Source: Gemmatimonadales bacterium
Lineage (GTDB): Bacteria > Gemmatimonadota > Gemmatimonadetes > Longimicrobiales > Gaopeijiaceae
Direction: 5' to 3'
NCBI GenBank assembly: GCA_007692665.1
Contig: REBP01000123.1
Span: 1-38,375 of the forward strand
DNA length: 38,375 nt
Numbering within the stretch: the stretch's first letter is position 1; every line of letters begins with the position of its first letter. Below the pieces are notes generated by a model. It did no database searches, was not told where the DNA came from, and worked only from the letters and a program-made list of their open reading frames with translations. The position numbers and the translations under genes are program-made. Positions 23,859 through 31,952 of this stretch are shown here, piece after piece.

Positions 23859-25922
23859 ATGACCGGCATGAGCGCCTCCTACAGGATACGACGAAGTGTC
23901 GAGAAGAATGCTCCCGAATTTCGGGCGCTCGCATCGCGCCGGATGCCGGCCTTCGCGGTGCCCTTCGGGCGGGCATCGAACACCGTTCCCGTCTTCTGCT
24001 TCCATGACGTGCAACCGGAGACCTTCGCGGCCCAGCTCGAGTTCCTGCGGGCGAACGGGTACCGGACGCTGGACGCCGACCAGGTGGCCGCGCGCATCCG
24101 GACGGGCGGATCCGACCCCGGGGAGGTCGCACTCTCCTTCGACGATGCCACCTGGACCTTCTGGACCTACGCCTTCCCGCTCCTTCGCGAGTACGGATTC
24201 CAGGCCATCCTCTTTGCCATTCCGACCACGCTCTCCGACGACGAAACCGAGTACCCGACCTGGGACGACCATCGTCGAGGCTCCTGCGGCCGCGAGGAGC
24301 TTGCAGGACGGGGAGGCCATCGCCCCTTCTGCACCTGGGGCGAGCTGAACACCATGCACCGGAGCGGCATCGTGGATGTTCAGTCCCACTCCCTCACCCA
24401 CGTGCGGGTCCCCATCGCTCCCCGGGTTCTCGACTTCGTTCACCCGGGATTCGATCCCTACTACGGCAACTTCGACATCCCGCTCTCCGTTCTCGACGAA
24501 TCCGGCGGGAACCGCCCCGCCCTTCGCCTCGGGGCTCCGCTATTCCGGTCGGCTCCACGTCTTGCCGGGCATCGCCGCTTCTGCGAGGCGCCCGATCTGG
24601 TGGAAGAGCTCACGGCCTTCGTGCGTTCCCGGGGCGGCGTGGAGTTCTTCGCCGACCCCGGGTGGCGCAGCACGTTGCGCGCCATCGTGCGACGCCGGCC
24701 GGCATCCCGGCTCGGTGACCGCGAGACCCGGGAAGAGCTGGCGACAGCCATGCATCGCGAGTTCGCGGAATCCAGGACTCGCCTCGAGCAGGGGGTTTCG
24801 GGAGCGGAGATCCGTCACTTCGCCTACCCCTGGTTCGCCGGGTCGGCACAAGCCGACGGGATCGCGGAAGAAACCGGATACGACGCGGTATTCGGAGGGC
24901 CGGATGTGGACACCGCCGACCGCGAGGGCGCAACGGGACTGCTCCGTGTCCAGCGGCTGCCCGACGGCTACCTCCTTCGCCTTCCCGGCCGCGGTCGGCG
25001 CGCTCTGGGATCCGTGTGGCGGGGTCGAATCCGGGGACCTCGGGTGGAAGAGCGCGGTCCTTCCGACGCCTCGACGCTGGAAACCGCGACGCGGTGGTTC
25101 TACTGGAAGCCGGCCACGGCCTGGTTCCGGAGCCTGGAGCTTCAGGCGTACGAAGCGGCCGCTCCGGAACTCGCGAAACCCCTCCTCGACCTCGGATGCG
25201 GAAACGGACTGGTCGCGCGGATGCTGGCGGAGCGCGGCATCGTGGATCGGCGTGCGCTGTATGGAATCGACCTCCAGCAGCGCGATCTGACCCAGGCCAT
25301 GAACGGGGACCTCCACACGGGCGTTGCGCGGGCGGATGGCCGTCGGCTGCCGTTTCCGGATGCCGCCTTCGGGTCGGTCGTGAGCAACGGCGTCCTGTGT
25401 GCGATTCCGGATGGAGTGGACCAGGTTCTCGAGGAGGTCCTTCGCGTGCTTCGGCCCGGCGGTACCTTCGTCGTGACCGTCCCGACCGATCATTTCGTCG
25501 ACTCGCTCTTCTGGCCGCGAAGCCTCGGGCGTTTCAGCAGCAGGGCCCGCCAGATCTACGTGACCCGCATCAACCGTCGACTGGATCACCACGGCCCCTA
25601 CCATTCGGCCGAGGCATGGTGTCGCCGCCTCGAAGGAAACGGGCTGAAGGTGGACCGGATCGAGGGATTCCTTTCGGGCCGGGCGGGCATCGTCTACAAT
25701 CTCCTGACCATGCATGTGTTCCGGTTCGTCACCGTGCTGCGCTGGTCGCCGGCCTTCCTTCGCTCGGGGGCAGCCGCGCTCCTTCGAATGGCGCTCCGTC
25801 GAGCCTATCTGCGGGAACAGGGGCACCTTCCCCGTCCGGCCTATGTCGTCATCGTCGGGCATCGCGGTCATGGCCCGGGGTCCGCGGGGAACGCGTGGTC
25901 CGCTCCGACGGGCGACGAATGA
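23859..25922 (+). CDS. Polysaccharide deacetylase-methyltransferase fusion
   Basis: 687 residues in one frame. The N-terminal half (about 40-370) is a NodB-type carbohydrate deacetylase fold: FCFHDV (47-51 region), SFDD at 93-96 with the metal-binding Asp pair, and SHSLTH with H177 and H181. The strand that normally ends SFDDG reads SFDDAT. The C-terminal half (about 425-660) is a class I SAM-dependent methyltransferase with motif I DLGCGNG at 444-450, VSNGVLCAIPDG, and VLRPGGTFVVTVP. It probably removes an acetyl (or formyl) group from a sugar and methylates the same or a nearby position. No signal peptide, so it works in the cytoplasm, unlike most cell-wall deacetylases. The stop overlaps the next ATG (ATGA). 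Confidence 0.9.
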   Translation: MTGMSASYRIRRSVEKNAPEFRALASRRMPAFAVPFGRASNTVPVFCFHDVQPETFAAQLEFLRANGYRTLDADQVAARIRTGGSDPGEVALSFDDATWTFWTYAFPLLREYGFQAILFAIPTTLSDDETEYPTWDDHRRGSCGREELAGRGGHRPFCTWGELNTMHRSGIVDVQSHSLTHVRVPIAPRVLDFVHPGFDPYYGNFDIPLSVLDESGGNRPALRLGAPLFRSAPRLAGHRRFCEAPDLVEELTAFVRSRGGVEFFADPGWRSTLRAIVRRRPASRLGDRETREELATAMHREFAESRTRLEQGVSGAEIRHFAYPWFAGSAQADGIAEETGYDAVFGGPDVDTADREGATGLLRVQRLPDGYLLRLPGRGRRALGSVWRGRIRGPRVEERGPSDASTLETATRWFYWKPATAWFRSLELQAYEAAAPELAKPLLDLGCGNGLVARMLAERGIVDRRALYGIDLQQRDLTQAMNGDLHTGVARADGRRLPFPDAAFGSVVSNGVLCAIPDGVDQVLEEVLRVLRPGGTFVVTVPTDHFVDSLFWPRSLGRFSSRARQIYVTRINRRLDHHGPYHSAEAWCRRLEGNGLKVDRIEGFLSGRAGIVYNLLTMHVFRFVTVLRWSPAFLRSGAAALLRMALRRAYLREQGHLPRPAYVVIVGHRGHGPGSAGNAWSAPTGDE

Positions 25923-26305
25923 CCTCGCGCCCCGCCGCACCCCGAGTTGCCCGCGTCCTGGCGTACCTGGCGGGAGCCGGTCTGCTCGCCTTCACATTCG
26001 GCGTCCTCCTCGCACTGAATGCAGACGACCCGGTGCTCATGCTTGTCACCGTCACACCCTTCGCGCTGGCAGCCGCGGGCTTCGCGTCGTTCTGGCCGGA
26101 GGATTCCTGGCGATGGGGCCTCAGGGTGAGTGCCGCCATCGTGCTCTTCCTGGCCTGGACCTCCATGGCGTTCTGGCTCAACAGCCGGATCGACCTCGTG
26201 CCGATGGGCCGCGCCCTGGTTGTCGCCCTGGCAGCCTGTCTGGCTGCCGCGCTGGCGGGCCGACTCCGACGCGCGACGCCTTCAGGGACCCGCCATGATT
26301 TCTGA
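25919..26305 (+). CDS. Small four-helix membrane protein
   Basis: 128 residues with four hydrophobic helices (about 10-31, 38-59, 65-87, 94-115), short loops and a charged C-terminus. No family recognised. The start overlaps the deacetylase-fusion stop (ATGA) and its end overlaps the GMC gene by 11 bases, so it is tightly built into the array. It might anchor or regulate a neighbouring membrane step, but nothing in the sequence shows this. Confidence 0.75.
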   Translation: MTSRPAAPRVARVLAYLAGAGLLAFTFGVLLALNADDPVLMLVTVTPFALAAAGFASFWPEDSWRWGLRVSAAIVLFLAWTSMAFWLNSRIDLVPMGRALVVALAACLAAALAGRLRRATPSGTRHDF

Positions 26306-27878
26306 TGCCCGGTCGCTTGCGCCCGACTCGATCATCCGCGCGGACCTGTGCCTGGTCGGCGCCGGCGCCGTGGGGATCACCATCGCCCGAGAACTCGCGG
26401 ACTCGGGGCTGCGGGTATGCCTGCTGGAGAGTGGGGGCCTGGAACCGGACGCCGACATCCAGGCTCTCAACCAGGGCACCAGCGTAGGGTTTCCCTACTA
26501 CGACCTGGACGTTGCCAGGCTCCGCTACTTCGGCGGGACGACCAACCACTGGTCCGGGGCCTGCCGACCCCTGGACCCCATCGACTTCGAGCCGCGAGCA
26601 TGGGTTCCCTACAGCGGCTGGCCCTTCGGAAAGGATCACCTGGACCCCTGGTACGCCCGGGCCCAGACGCTGTGTCAGCTCGGGGCCTACGAATACGAGC
26701 CGGACTACTGGGAGCGACCGGGCGCCCTTCGCTTTTCGTTCCCTGGCGATCGCGTCGTCACCGCCATGTACCAGATCAGTCCGCCGACCCGATTTGGTGA
26801 GGTCTATCGCAAGGACATCGAGACCGCCGAGGGGATCGAATGCCTGCTCCACGCCAATGTCCTCGGCCTGGAAGCGGACCCGTCCGGACGAACGATTTCG
26901 CGCGCGCGGGTGGCCAGTTCTCCGGGCCGCGATTTCCAGGTGCAGGCGCGGCACTTCATCCTCGCCGCCGGTGCCATCGAGAACGCCCGGGTCCTCCTGG
27001 CATCCCACCCGGAGTCTCCGCAGGGCGGACTCGGCAACGAGCACGACCTCGTGGGCCGGTTCTTCATGGAGCACCTGAGCGTGACGGGGGGCTTCCTTCT
27101 TCCATCGGATCCCTCGCTTTCGAGAGGCATCTATGACCACCGTACCCTCGAGGGGATCACGGTTCGGGCGTTCCTGGCGCTGTCTCGGGAGGCCCTCCAG
27201 CAGGAAGGCCTCCTGAACGCACGAGCATTTCTCGGGTGGGAAACGGACCAGAACGCACTGGCGGCCGCCTCGGTTGGCGTGCAGGGTGCAGACGCGATGA
27301 TGGATGCCGCGCTCCATCGCAGGCGTCCGGGAAGTCTGGGCCAGAGCGTGCGCGATGTGATTCGGGAGTTCGACGCCGTCACCATTCACACCTACCAGCG
27401 CCTCTTCCGAGCCAACGCTCCCGGGCGGGCCTTCTCGCTCGTCAACCACATCGAGCAGGCTCCCGATCCGACGAGTCGCGTCATGCTTTCCACGGACCGC
27501 GACGCGTTCGGCACCCCGAAGGTCCTGCTCGACTGGAGGTTCGGCGAACTGGAGAGGCGGACCCTCCGCCGCACCAACGAGATCATCGCCCAGGAGGTCG
27601 GGCGAGCCAGGCTCGGTCGAGTCCGGCTCATCCCGGACGAAGAGCCTGCGCGCTTCCCGCCTGGTGTCCGCGGAGCCTGGCACCAGATGGGAACGACCCG
27701 GATGCACCCGGACCCCCGGCAGGGCGTGGTGGACGCCAATGGAAAGGTGCATGGCCTCGAGAACCTGTTCGTGGCCGGCGGCTCCGTCTTCCCGACGTCC
27801 GGATACACCAATCCGACGCTCACCATCGTGGCACTGGCGCTTCGTCTGGCAGACCACATGAAGGAGCTTGCCCCGTGA
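26295..27878 (+). CDS. GMC-family FAD oxidoreductase
   Basis: 527 residues. The dinucleotide-binding motif GAGAVG lies at 22-27, followed by an acidic strand end (LLESGG). A conserved FGGTTNHWSGACRPLD stretch and the C-terminal WHQMGTTRM with active-site His, then NLFVAGGSVFPTSGYTNPTLT, are typical of GMC enzymes related to glucose, sorbitol or gluconate dehydrogenases. It should oxidise a sugar or alcohol hydroxyl using FAD. It has no signal peptide itself, but the next gene encodes a small protein with a Tat-type signal, overlapping by GTGA, and the two could be exported together. ATG 26295 has GGGA 7 bases upstream. Being inside a glycan array, its substrate may be a sugar residue of the product or a lipid-linked precursor. 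Confidence 0.91.
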   Translation: MISDARSLAPDSIIRADLCLVGAGAVGITIARELADSGLRVCLLESGGLEPDADIQALNQGTSVGFPYYDLDVARLRYFGGTTNHWSGACRPLDPIDFEPRAWVPYSGWPFGKDHLDPWYARAQTLCQLGAYEYEPDYWERPGALRFSFPGDRVVTAMYQISPPTRFGEVYRKDIETAEGIECLLHANVLGLEADPSGRTISRARVASSPGRDFQVQARHFILAAGAIENARVLLASHPESPQGGLGNEHDLVGRFFMEHLSVTGGFLLPSDPSLSRGIYDHRTLEGITVRAFLALSREALQQEGLLNARAFLGWETDQNALAAASVGVQGADAMMDAALHRRRPGSLGQSVRDVIREFDAVTIHTYQRLFRANAPGRAFSLVNHIEQAPDPTSRVMLSTDRDAFGTPKVLLDWRFGELERRTLRRTNEIIAQEVGRARLGRVRLIPDEEPARFPPGVRGAWHQMGTTRMHPDPRQGVVDANGKVHGLENLFVAGGSVFPTSGYTNPTLTIVALALRLADHMKELAP

Positions 27879-28291
27879 TCGGCACCACGCCCCTGTCGCG
27901 CCGCGCCGTGCTGCGTCGGCTCTTCGCCCCGCTCGGGGCCCTGCTCCTCATGCCGCATCGTCGGCTGGTGGCGGGTACGATGCCGGGGGATGACGCGCGG
28001 CTGGACGCCGCCATCGCGGAGGCGTTCGATCTCGATCGCCGCGCCATGCGGCGCATCGGGGAAGCAGCCGTCCGGAGCGGATGTCTGGAGCAGCCGGCAC
28101 CACTCGGCCTCGACATCGAGGCCTGCACGGGCGTCACGGCGCAGGAGTTCCTCGCCGCATCTCCCGCCGGACGCAGGCAACTGATCGACTCGGCCATACG
28201 AAACGACTTTGCGACGGGTCGCAGCGTCGAGGTGGATGGATGGATCCTGGCCGCCACCGAGGTTCGGATCTGCCTCGAGGCGCTATACTGA
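27875..28291 (+). CDS. Small Tat-signal partner of the GMC oxidoreductase
   Basis: 138 residues, GTG start, with AAGGAG 7 bases upstream. The N-terminus LSRRAVLRRLF followed by a hydrophobic run (APLGALLLM) fits a twin-arginine signal, except that Val stands where Phe is usual. The mature part is short and helical, ending RSVEVDGWILAATEVRICLE. Small Tat-exported subunits of this kind accompany membrane-bound GMC dehydrogenases (as in gluconate 2-dehydrogenase), where the signal carries the folded flavoprotein across. By its position and GTGA overlap I infer the same role here. No cytochrome c subunit is seen in the window. Confidence 0.78.
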   Translation: MIGTTPLSRRAVLRRLFAPLGALLLMPHRRLVAGTMPGDDARLDAAIAEAFDLDRRAMRRIGEAAVRSGCLEQPAPLGLDIEACTGVTAQEFLAASPAGRRQLIDSAIRNDFATGRSVEVDGWILAATEVRICLEALY

Positions 28292-28324
28292 AGAACACCG
28301 GTGAGCTGCCGTGATCCGACGAAC

Positions 28325-28329
28325 AGGGG
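28325..28329 (+). promoter_or_regulatory. Ribosome-binding site that decides the carbamoyltransferase start
   Basis: AGGGG is 7 bases before ATG 28337 but only 1 base before ATG 28331; the frame also has a GTG at 28301. This spacing favours 28337. Confidence 0.6.
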
Positions 28330-28336
28330 CATGCGG

Positions 28337-30142
28337 ATGGAACGAGGGGAACGAACTCTGGGCATCAGCGACCACTACATCAGTGGCGCCGCCATCATCG
28401 ACCGCGGTCAGGTCCTCGCCGCCGTGGCAGAGGAGCGCCTGGCCCGCATGAAGATGGTGATGGGCTTCCCACGCCTGGCGATCGCCGAGGTCCTTCGCAT
28501 GACGGGCACCACGGCCGCCGACCTGGATCGTGTGGTCGTCGCCTCGGAGTGGGGACACTTCCTGGACGGGCATGTCGACTTCAGTGGAGGGGTCTTCGGA
28601 GTCGAGGAAGGCTGGCTGCGCAGCCTCTTCTTCGCTGTCGGATCCCGGCTGAGCGGGCTGCGGTCGCGGCTCCCGATCCTGGAACGCCTCTACTTCGACC
28701 TGAGGAAGCCGGCATTCGCGCGACGCCGCGACCGGATTCGGGCCGTGCTCCGGGACGAGTTCGGGTTCTCGGGTCCCGTTGAATTCGTTCCGCATCACCT
28801 GGCGCATGCAGCGGGTGCGTTTCTCGCGAGCGGCTTCGGGGAGGGACTCGTCGTCACGCTCGATGGTGCCGGGGACGGGGACTCGTCTCATGTCTACGAC
28901 GTGCGCGACGGGAAATGGACGCTGCTCCATGCGGTTCCCTCCTTCGACTCCCTGGGGGACTACTATGGCTACGTCACGCAGATCAGCGGCTTCAAGGCGG
29001 GCAAGCACGAGGGAAAGATCACCGGGCTTGCTGCCAGCGGCGAACCGAGGTATCGGGATGTCCTGGACCGGTTCATTCGATTCGAGGGCGGATCCATCGT
29101 CAATGTCGGAAACACGTTTCGGCATGCCGCCCTCCGGAAGCTGCGCCGGGCCCTCCCGTCGGACTTCTCCCGCGAGGACCTGGCGGCAAGCATGCAGTCC
29201 GTGGCGGAAGACATCGCCACTCGATACGTGGCGCACTGGCGAGAGAAGACGGGCCACACCCGGATCGCCCTCGCCGGTGGCGTCTTCGCGAATGTGAAGG
29301 TGAACCAGCGGATCCACGAAATCGAGGGCGTGGAGTCGGTGTTCGTCTATCCGGCCATGTCCGACGAGGGGATCGCGGCTGGAGCCGCCCTGTGGCACGG
29401 GCGGGATACTGCCCCGTCGACGTCCCGCGAGGGTGAACCGCGGCGCTGCTTCGACCAGGTCTACCTCGGTCCCGAGTACACGCCCGACGAGATCAGGGCG
29501 GCGCTGAAGGCGGGCGGGGTGGACTTCACGCAACCGGAAGACCCGGTCGGGGCGGTCGCCGACCTCCTTGCCCGGGGCTTCGTGGTGGCCCGGTTCGCCG
29601 GGCGCATGGAATATGGTCCACGAGCGCTCGGAAACCGCAGCATCCTCTATCGCCCCGATGAACCCTCCGTCAACGACTGGCTGAACGGTCGGCTGGGGCG
29701 CACCGAGTTCATGCCCTTCGCACCGGCGGTGCTGTGGGAAGATGCACCCCTGTACTTCGAGGGCCTGCCGGGGGCCGAGGACGCGGCCCGATTCATGACC
29801 ATCACCTTCAATTGCACGCCGCTCATGCGCGAGCGCTGCCCCGGGGTCGTCCACATCGACGGCACGGCCAGGCCGCAGCTGGTCCGGGAGTCCGACAACC
29901 CGAGTTACTACGCCATCATCAGGGAGTTCAAGCGTCTCACGGGCCTGTCGTGCATCGTGAACACGAGCTTCAACATTCACGAGGAACCCATCGTCTGCAC
30001 GCCGGACGACGCCGTGCGGGCGTTCAGGGTCGGACATCTGGACGCCCTCGCCATCGGCCCCTTCCTGGCCATGAACCCTGCCGCCGAGAGCGAGCGGGTT
30101 CGCCGAAGCGAACCCGACGCCATGATCGCAGGGGGCGCATGA
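28337..30142 (+). CDS. NodU/CmcH-family carbamoyltransferase
   Basis: 601 residues. The N-terminal Kae1-like domain shows LGISDHYISGAAII, the VAEERLARMK block, metal-binding HHLAHAAGAF, and LDGAGDG. The C-terminal YrdC-like part has RMEYGPRALGNRSIL, the family signature, then RTEFMPFAPAVL and NTSFNIHEEPIV. Such enzymes use carbamoyl phosphate and ATP to place a carbamoyl group on a hydroxyl of a sugar or antibiotic. In this array the acceptor is probably a glycan sugar or its nucleotide/lipid-linked precursor. The stop overlaps the epimerase ATG (ATGA), consistent with one transcript. Confidence 0.94.
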   Translation: MERGERTLGISDHYISGAAIIDRGQVLAAVAEERLARMKMVMGFPRLAIAEVLRMTGTTAADLDRVVVASEWGHFLDGHVDFSGGVFGVEEGWLRSLFFAVGSRLSGLRSRLPILERLYFDLRKPAFARRRDRIRAVLRDEFGFSGPVEFVPHHLAHAAGAFLASGFGEGLVVTLDGAGDGDSSHVYDVRDGKWTLLHAVPSFDSLGDYYGYVTQISGFKAGKHEGKITGLAASGEPRYRDVLDRFIRFEGGSIVNVGNTFRHAALRKLRRALPSDFSREDLAASMQSVAEDIATRYVAHWREKTGHTRIALAGGVFANVKVNQRIHEIEGVESVFVYPAMSDEGIAAGAALWHGRDTAPSTSREGEPRRCFDQVYLGPEYTPDEIRAALKAGGVDFTQPEDPVGAVADLLARGFVVARFAGRMEYGPRALGNRSILYRPDEPSVNDWLNGRLGRTEFMPFAPAVLWEDAPLYFEGLPGAEDAARFMTITFNCTPLMRERCPGVVHIDGTARPQLVRESDNPSYYAIIREFKRLTGLSCIVNTSFNIHEEPIVCTPDDAVRAFRVGHLDALAIGPFLAMNPAAESERVRRSEPDAMIAGGA

Positions 30143-31158
30143 CCTCCGTGCTCATCACGGGAGGCACGGGCTTCATCGGCTCCCGGCTGGCCCTGGGGTG
30201 CCTCGATGCGGGCGACACGGTCCGGGTGCTCGGGCAGCGACGCACCCCCGCCGAGGCCGAGAACGCCCGTCTCCTCCAGGCCGCCGGCATCGAGGTGATC
30301 GAGGGCTCCATTACCGATGCATCCGTGGCGGCCCGGGCCTGCAGCGGCATGGACGTCATCCATCACCTCGCAGCCGCCCAGCACGAAGCGAACGTTCCCG
30401 ATCGCCACTTCCACGACGTGAACGTGGGTGGGACCCGGACCCTTCTTGACGCTGCCGTCGCGGCAGGGGTGCCACGCTTCGTCCACGGGAGCACGATCGG
30501 GGTCTTCGGCAGCGGCGGAACCGGGCCGGTGACCGAAGCGGCTCCGCTCGAACCCGACAACATCTACGGGGCAACCAAGCTGGAGGCTGAATCCGTGGTG
30601 GCGGGCTACCCCCCGCGGATTTCGGTTGTCATCGTCCGCATCTCCGAGACGTACGGCCCGGGAGATCAGCGGCTGCTCAAGCTCTTCCGGGCCCTCGGGA
30701 AGGGCCGCTTCGTGCGGATCGGGCCGGGGCTGAACCTGCACCATCCGATCTACATCGACGACCTGGTCCTGGGGCTCCGCCGGGCGGCCGACGTCGATCC
30801 GACCCCCCGAGAGCCGTTCGTCCTGGCCGGCCCCGAGGCCGTTACCTCGGATGAGATGATCTCGGTCATCGCCCGGGTCGTGGGCCGACCGCCACCTCGC
30901 ACGAGGGTGCCCCTCTGGCCACTCCTCACCGTGGCCCGCATCATGGAAGCGACGCTCGGTCGCATCGGCATCCAGCCCCCTCTCCACCCCAGGCGCATGA
31001 ACTTCTTTGTCAGGAGCTTTCGATTCGACATGGAGCCGGCCCGCACGGCCCTCGGATTCCGCCCCGGCGTCTCCTTCGCGGAAGGTGCTCGCCGGACGGC
31101 TGAATGGTACCGCTCGCAGGGGCTGCTCGACTCCCCGGCGCCAGCTTCGGATTCCTGA
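30139..31158 (+). CDS. NAD-dependent epimerase/dehydratase (extended SDR)
   Basis: 339 residues. NAD-binding GGTGFIG at 8-14, HLAAAQHEAN, and the catalytic Tyr-Lys pair Y143/K147 in YGATK with GSTIGVFG before it, so the active site looks complete. It should act on a nucleotide-linked sugar (epimerisation, dehydration or reduction); the exact sugar cannot be told. AGGGGG lies a few bases upstream of the ATG, which overlaps the carbamoyltransferase stop. It likely supplies a modified sugar donor to the glycosyltransferases of this locus. Confidence 0.91.
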   Translation: MTSVLITGGTGFIGSRLALGCLDAGDTVRVLGQRRTPAEAENARLLQAAGIEVIEGSITDASVAARACSGMDVIHHLAAAQHEANVPDRHFHDVNVGGTRTLLDAAVAAGVPRFVHGSTIGVFGSGGTGPVTEAAPLEPDNIYGATKLEAESVVAGYPPRISVVIVRISETYGPGDQRLLKLFRALGKGRFVRIGPGLNLHHPIYIDDLVLGLRRAADVDPTPREPFVLAGPEAVTSDEMISVIARVVGRPPPRTRVPLWPLLTVARIMEATLGRIGIQPPLHPRRMNFFVRSFRFDMEPARTALGFRPGVSFAEGARRTAEWYRSQGLLDSPAPASDS

Positions 31159-31162
31159 CGCC

Positions 31163-31933
31163 ATGGATACCTCGAGCCTCGACGGGGACTCCCAGACCTC
31201 GGGTCGCCGTGTCCTGACGGCGCGCCTCGAACCGTTCGACTCGTTCTGGGAAGGACCCGAGGACGTGGAAAAGGGCTACCACACGTTCGGCAAGTTCTAC
31301 CGTTCGAACTATGTACGACACCTTCCCCCCGACCGGGAAGCCAGCATCCTGGTCATCAGCTGCGGGCCGGGGTACTTCGTGAACGTGCTGGCGGAACTCG
31401 GCTACTCCCGCGTTCTCGGCATCGACTCCGATCCCGGGAAGGCCGCCATCGGGGCCGCGCGGGGGCTGAACTGCCGGGCCGGAACCGCGTTCGAGGAACT
31501 CGCGGCGGTTCAGGACCCGCTCGACGTGGTCGTCTGCGAGCAGGAACTGAATCACCTGACCAAGACCGAGATGATCGAGTTTCTGACGCTCGTCCACGCG
31601 AGGCTTCGTCCCGGAGGCAGAATCATCTGCCACGGGCTGAACGGGGCCAATCCCATCGTGGGCGCCGAAGCCCTCGCGCAGAACCTGGACCACTTCAGCA
31701 GCTTCACGACGTACTCCTTCCAGCAGGCGCTCGAATACGCCGGATTCGACCGGATCCGAACCTTCGGACTCCACCTCTACGTCTTCTACGGGAATCCTCT
31801 GAACTACGTCGCGTGGGCCGTGTCGTCCCTGCTGGCTCTGACGTTCCGGGGACTGTTCGTCCTCTACGGAAAGTCGAACCGCACCTTCACCAAGAAGATC
31901 GGTGCGGTCGGCTTCAAGCCGACGGCCCCGTAG
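31163..31933 (+). CDS. SAM-dependent methyltransferase (class I)
   Basis: 256 residues. Motif I is ISCGPG near 65-70 in SILVISCGPGYFVNVLAELG, followed by VLGIDSDPGKAAIGAA and a motif III-like LRPGGRIICHG. The N-terminus (SFWEGPEDVEKGYHTFGKFY) forms a helical lid as in sugar and lipid methyltransferases. A hydrophobic stretch near the C-terminus (about 215-240) may touch the membrane, suggesting a lipid-linked or glycan substrate. The gene begins 4 bases after the epimerase stop. Confidence 0.87.
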   Translation: MDTSSLDGDSQTSGRRVLTARLEPFDSFWEGPEDVEKGYHTFGKFYRSNYVRHLPPDREASILVISCGPGYFVNVLAELGYSRVLGIDSDPGKAAIGAARGLNCRAGTAFEELAAVQDPLDVVVCEQELNHLTKTEMIEFLTLVHARLRPGGRIICHGLNGANPIVGAEALAQNLDHFSSFTTYSFQQALEYAGFDRIRTFGLHLYVFYGNPLNYVAWAVSSLLALTFRGLFVLYGKSNRTFTKKIGAVGFKPTAP

Positions 31934-31952
31934 CCGAAGGCGGGAAGGCGGC

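Noticed and set aside
28283-30037. 584-residue minus-strand frame opposite the carbamoyltransferase
   Set aside because: The plus strand carries the full carbamoyltransferase signature; the antisense frame has none.
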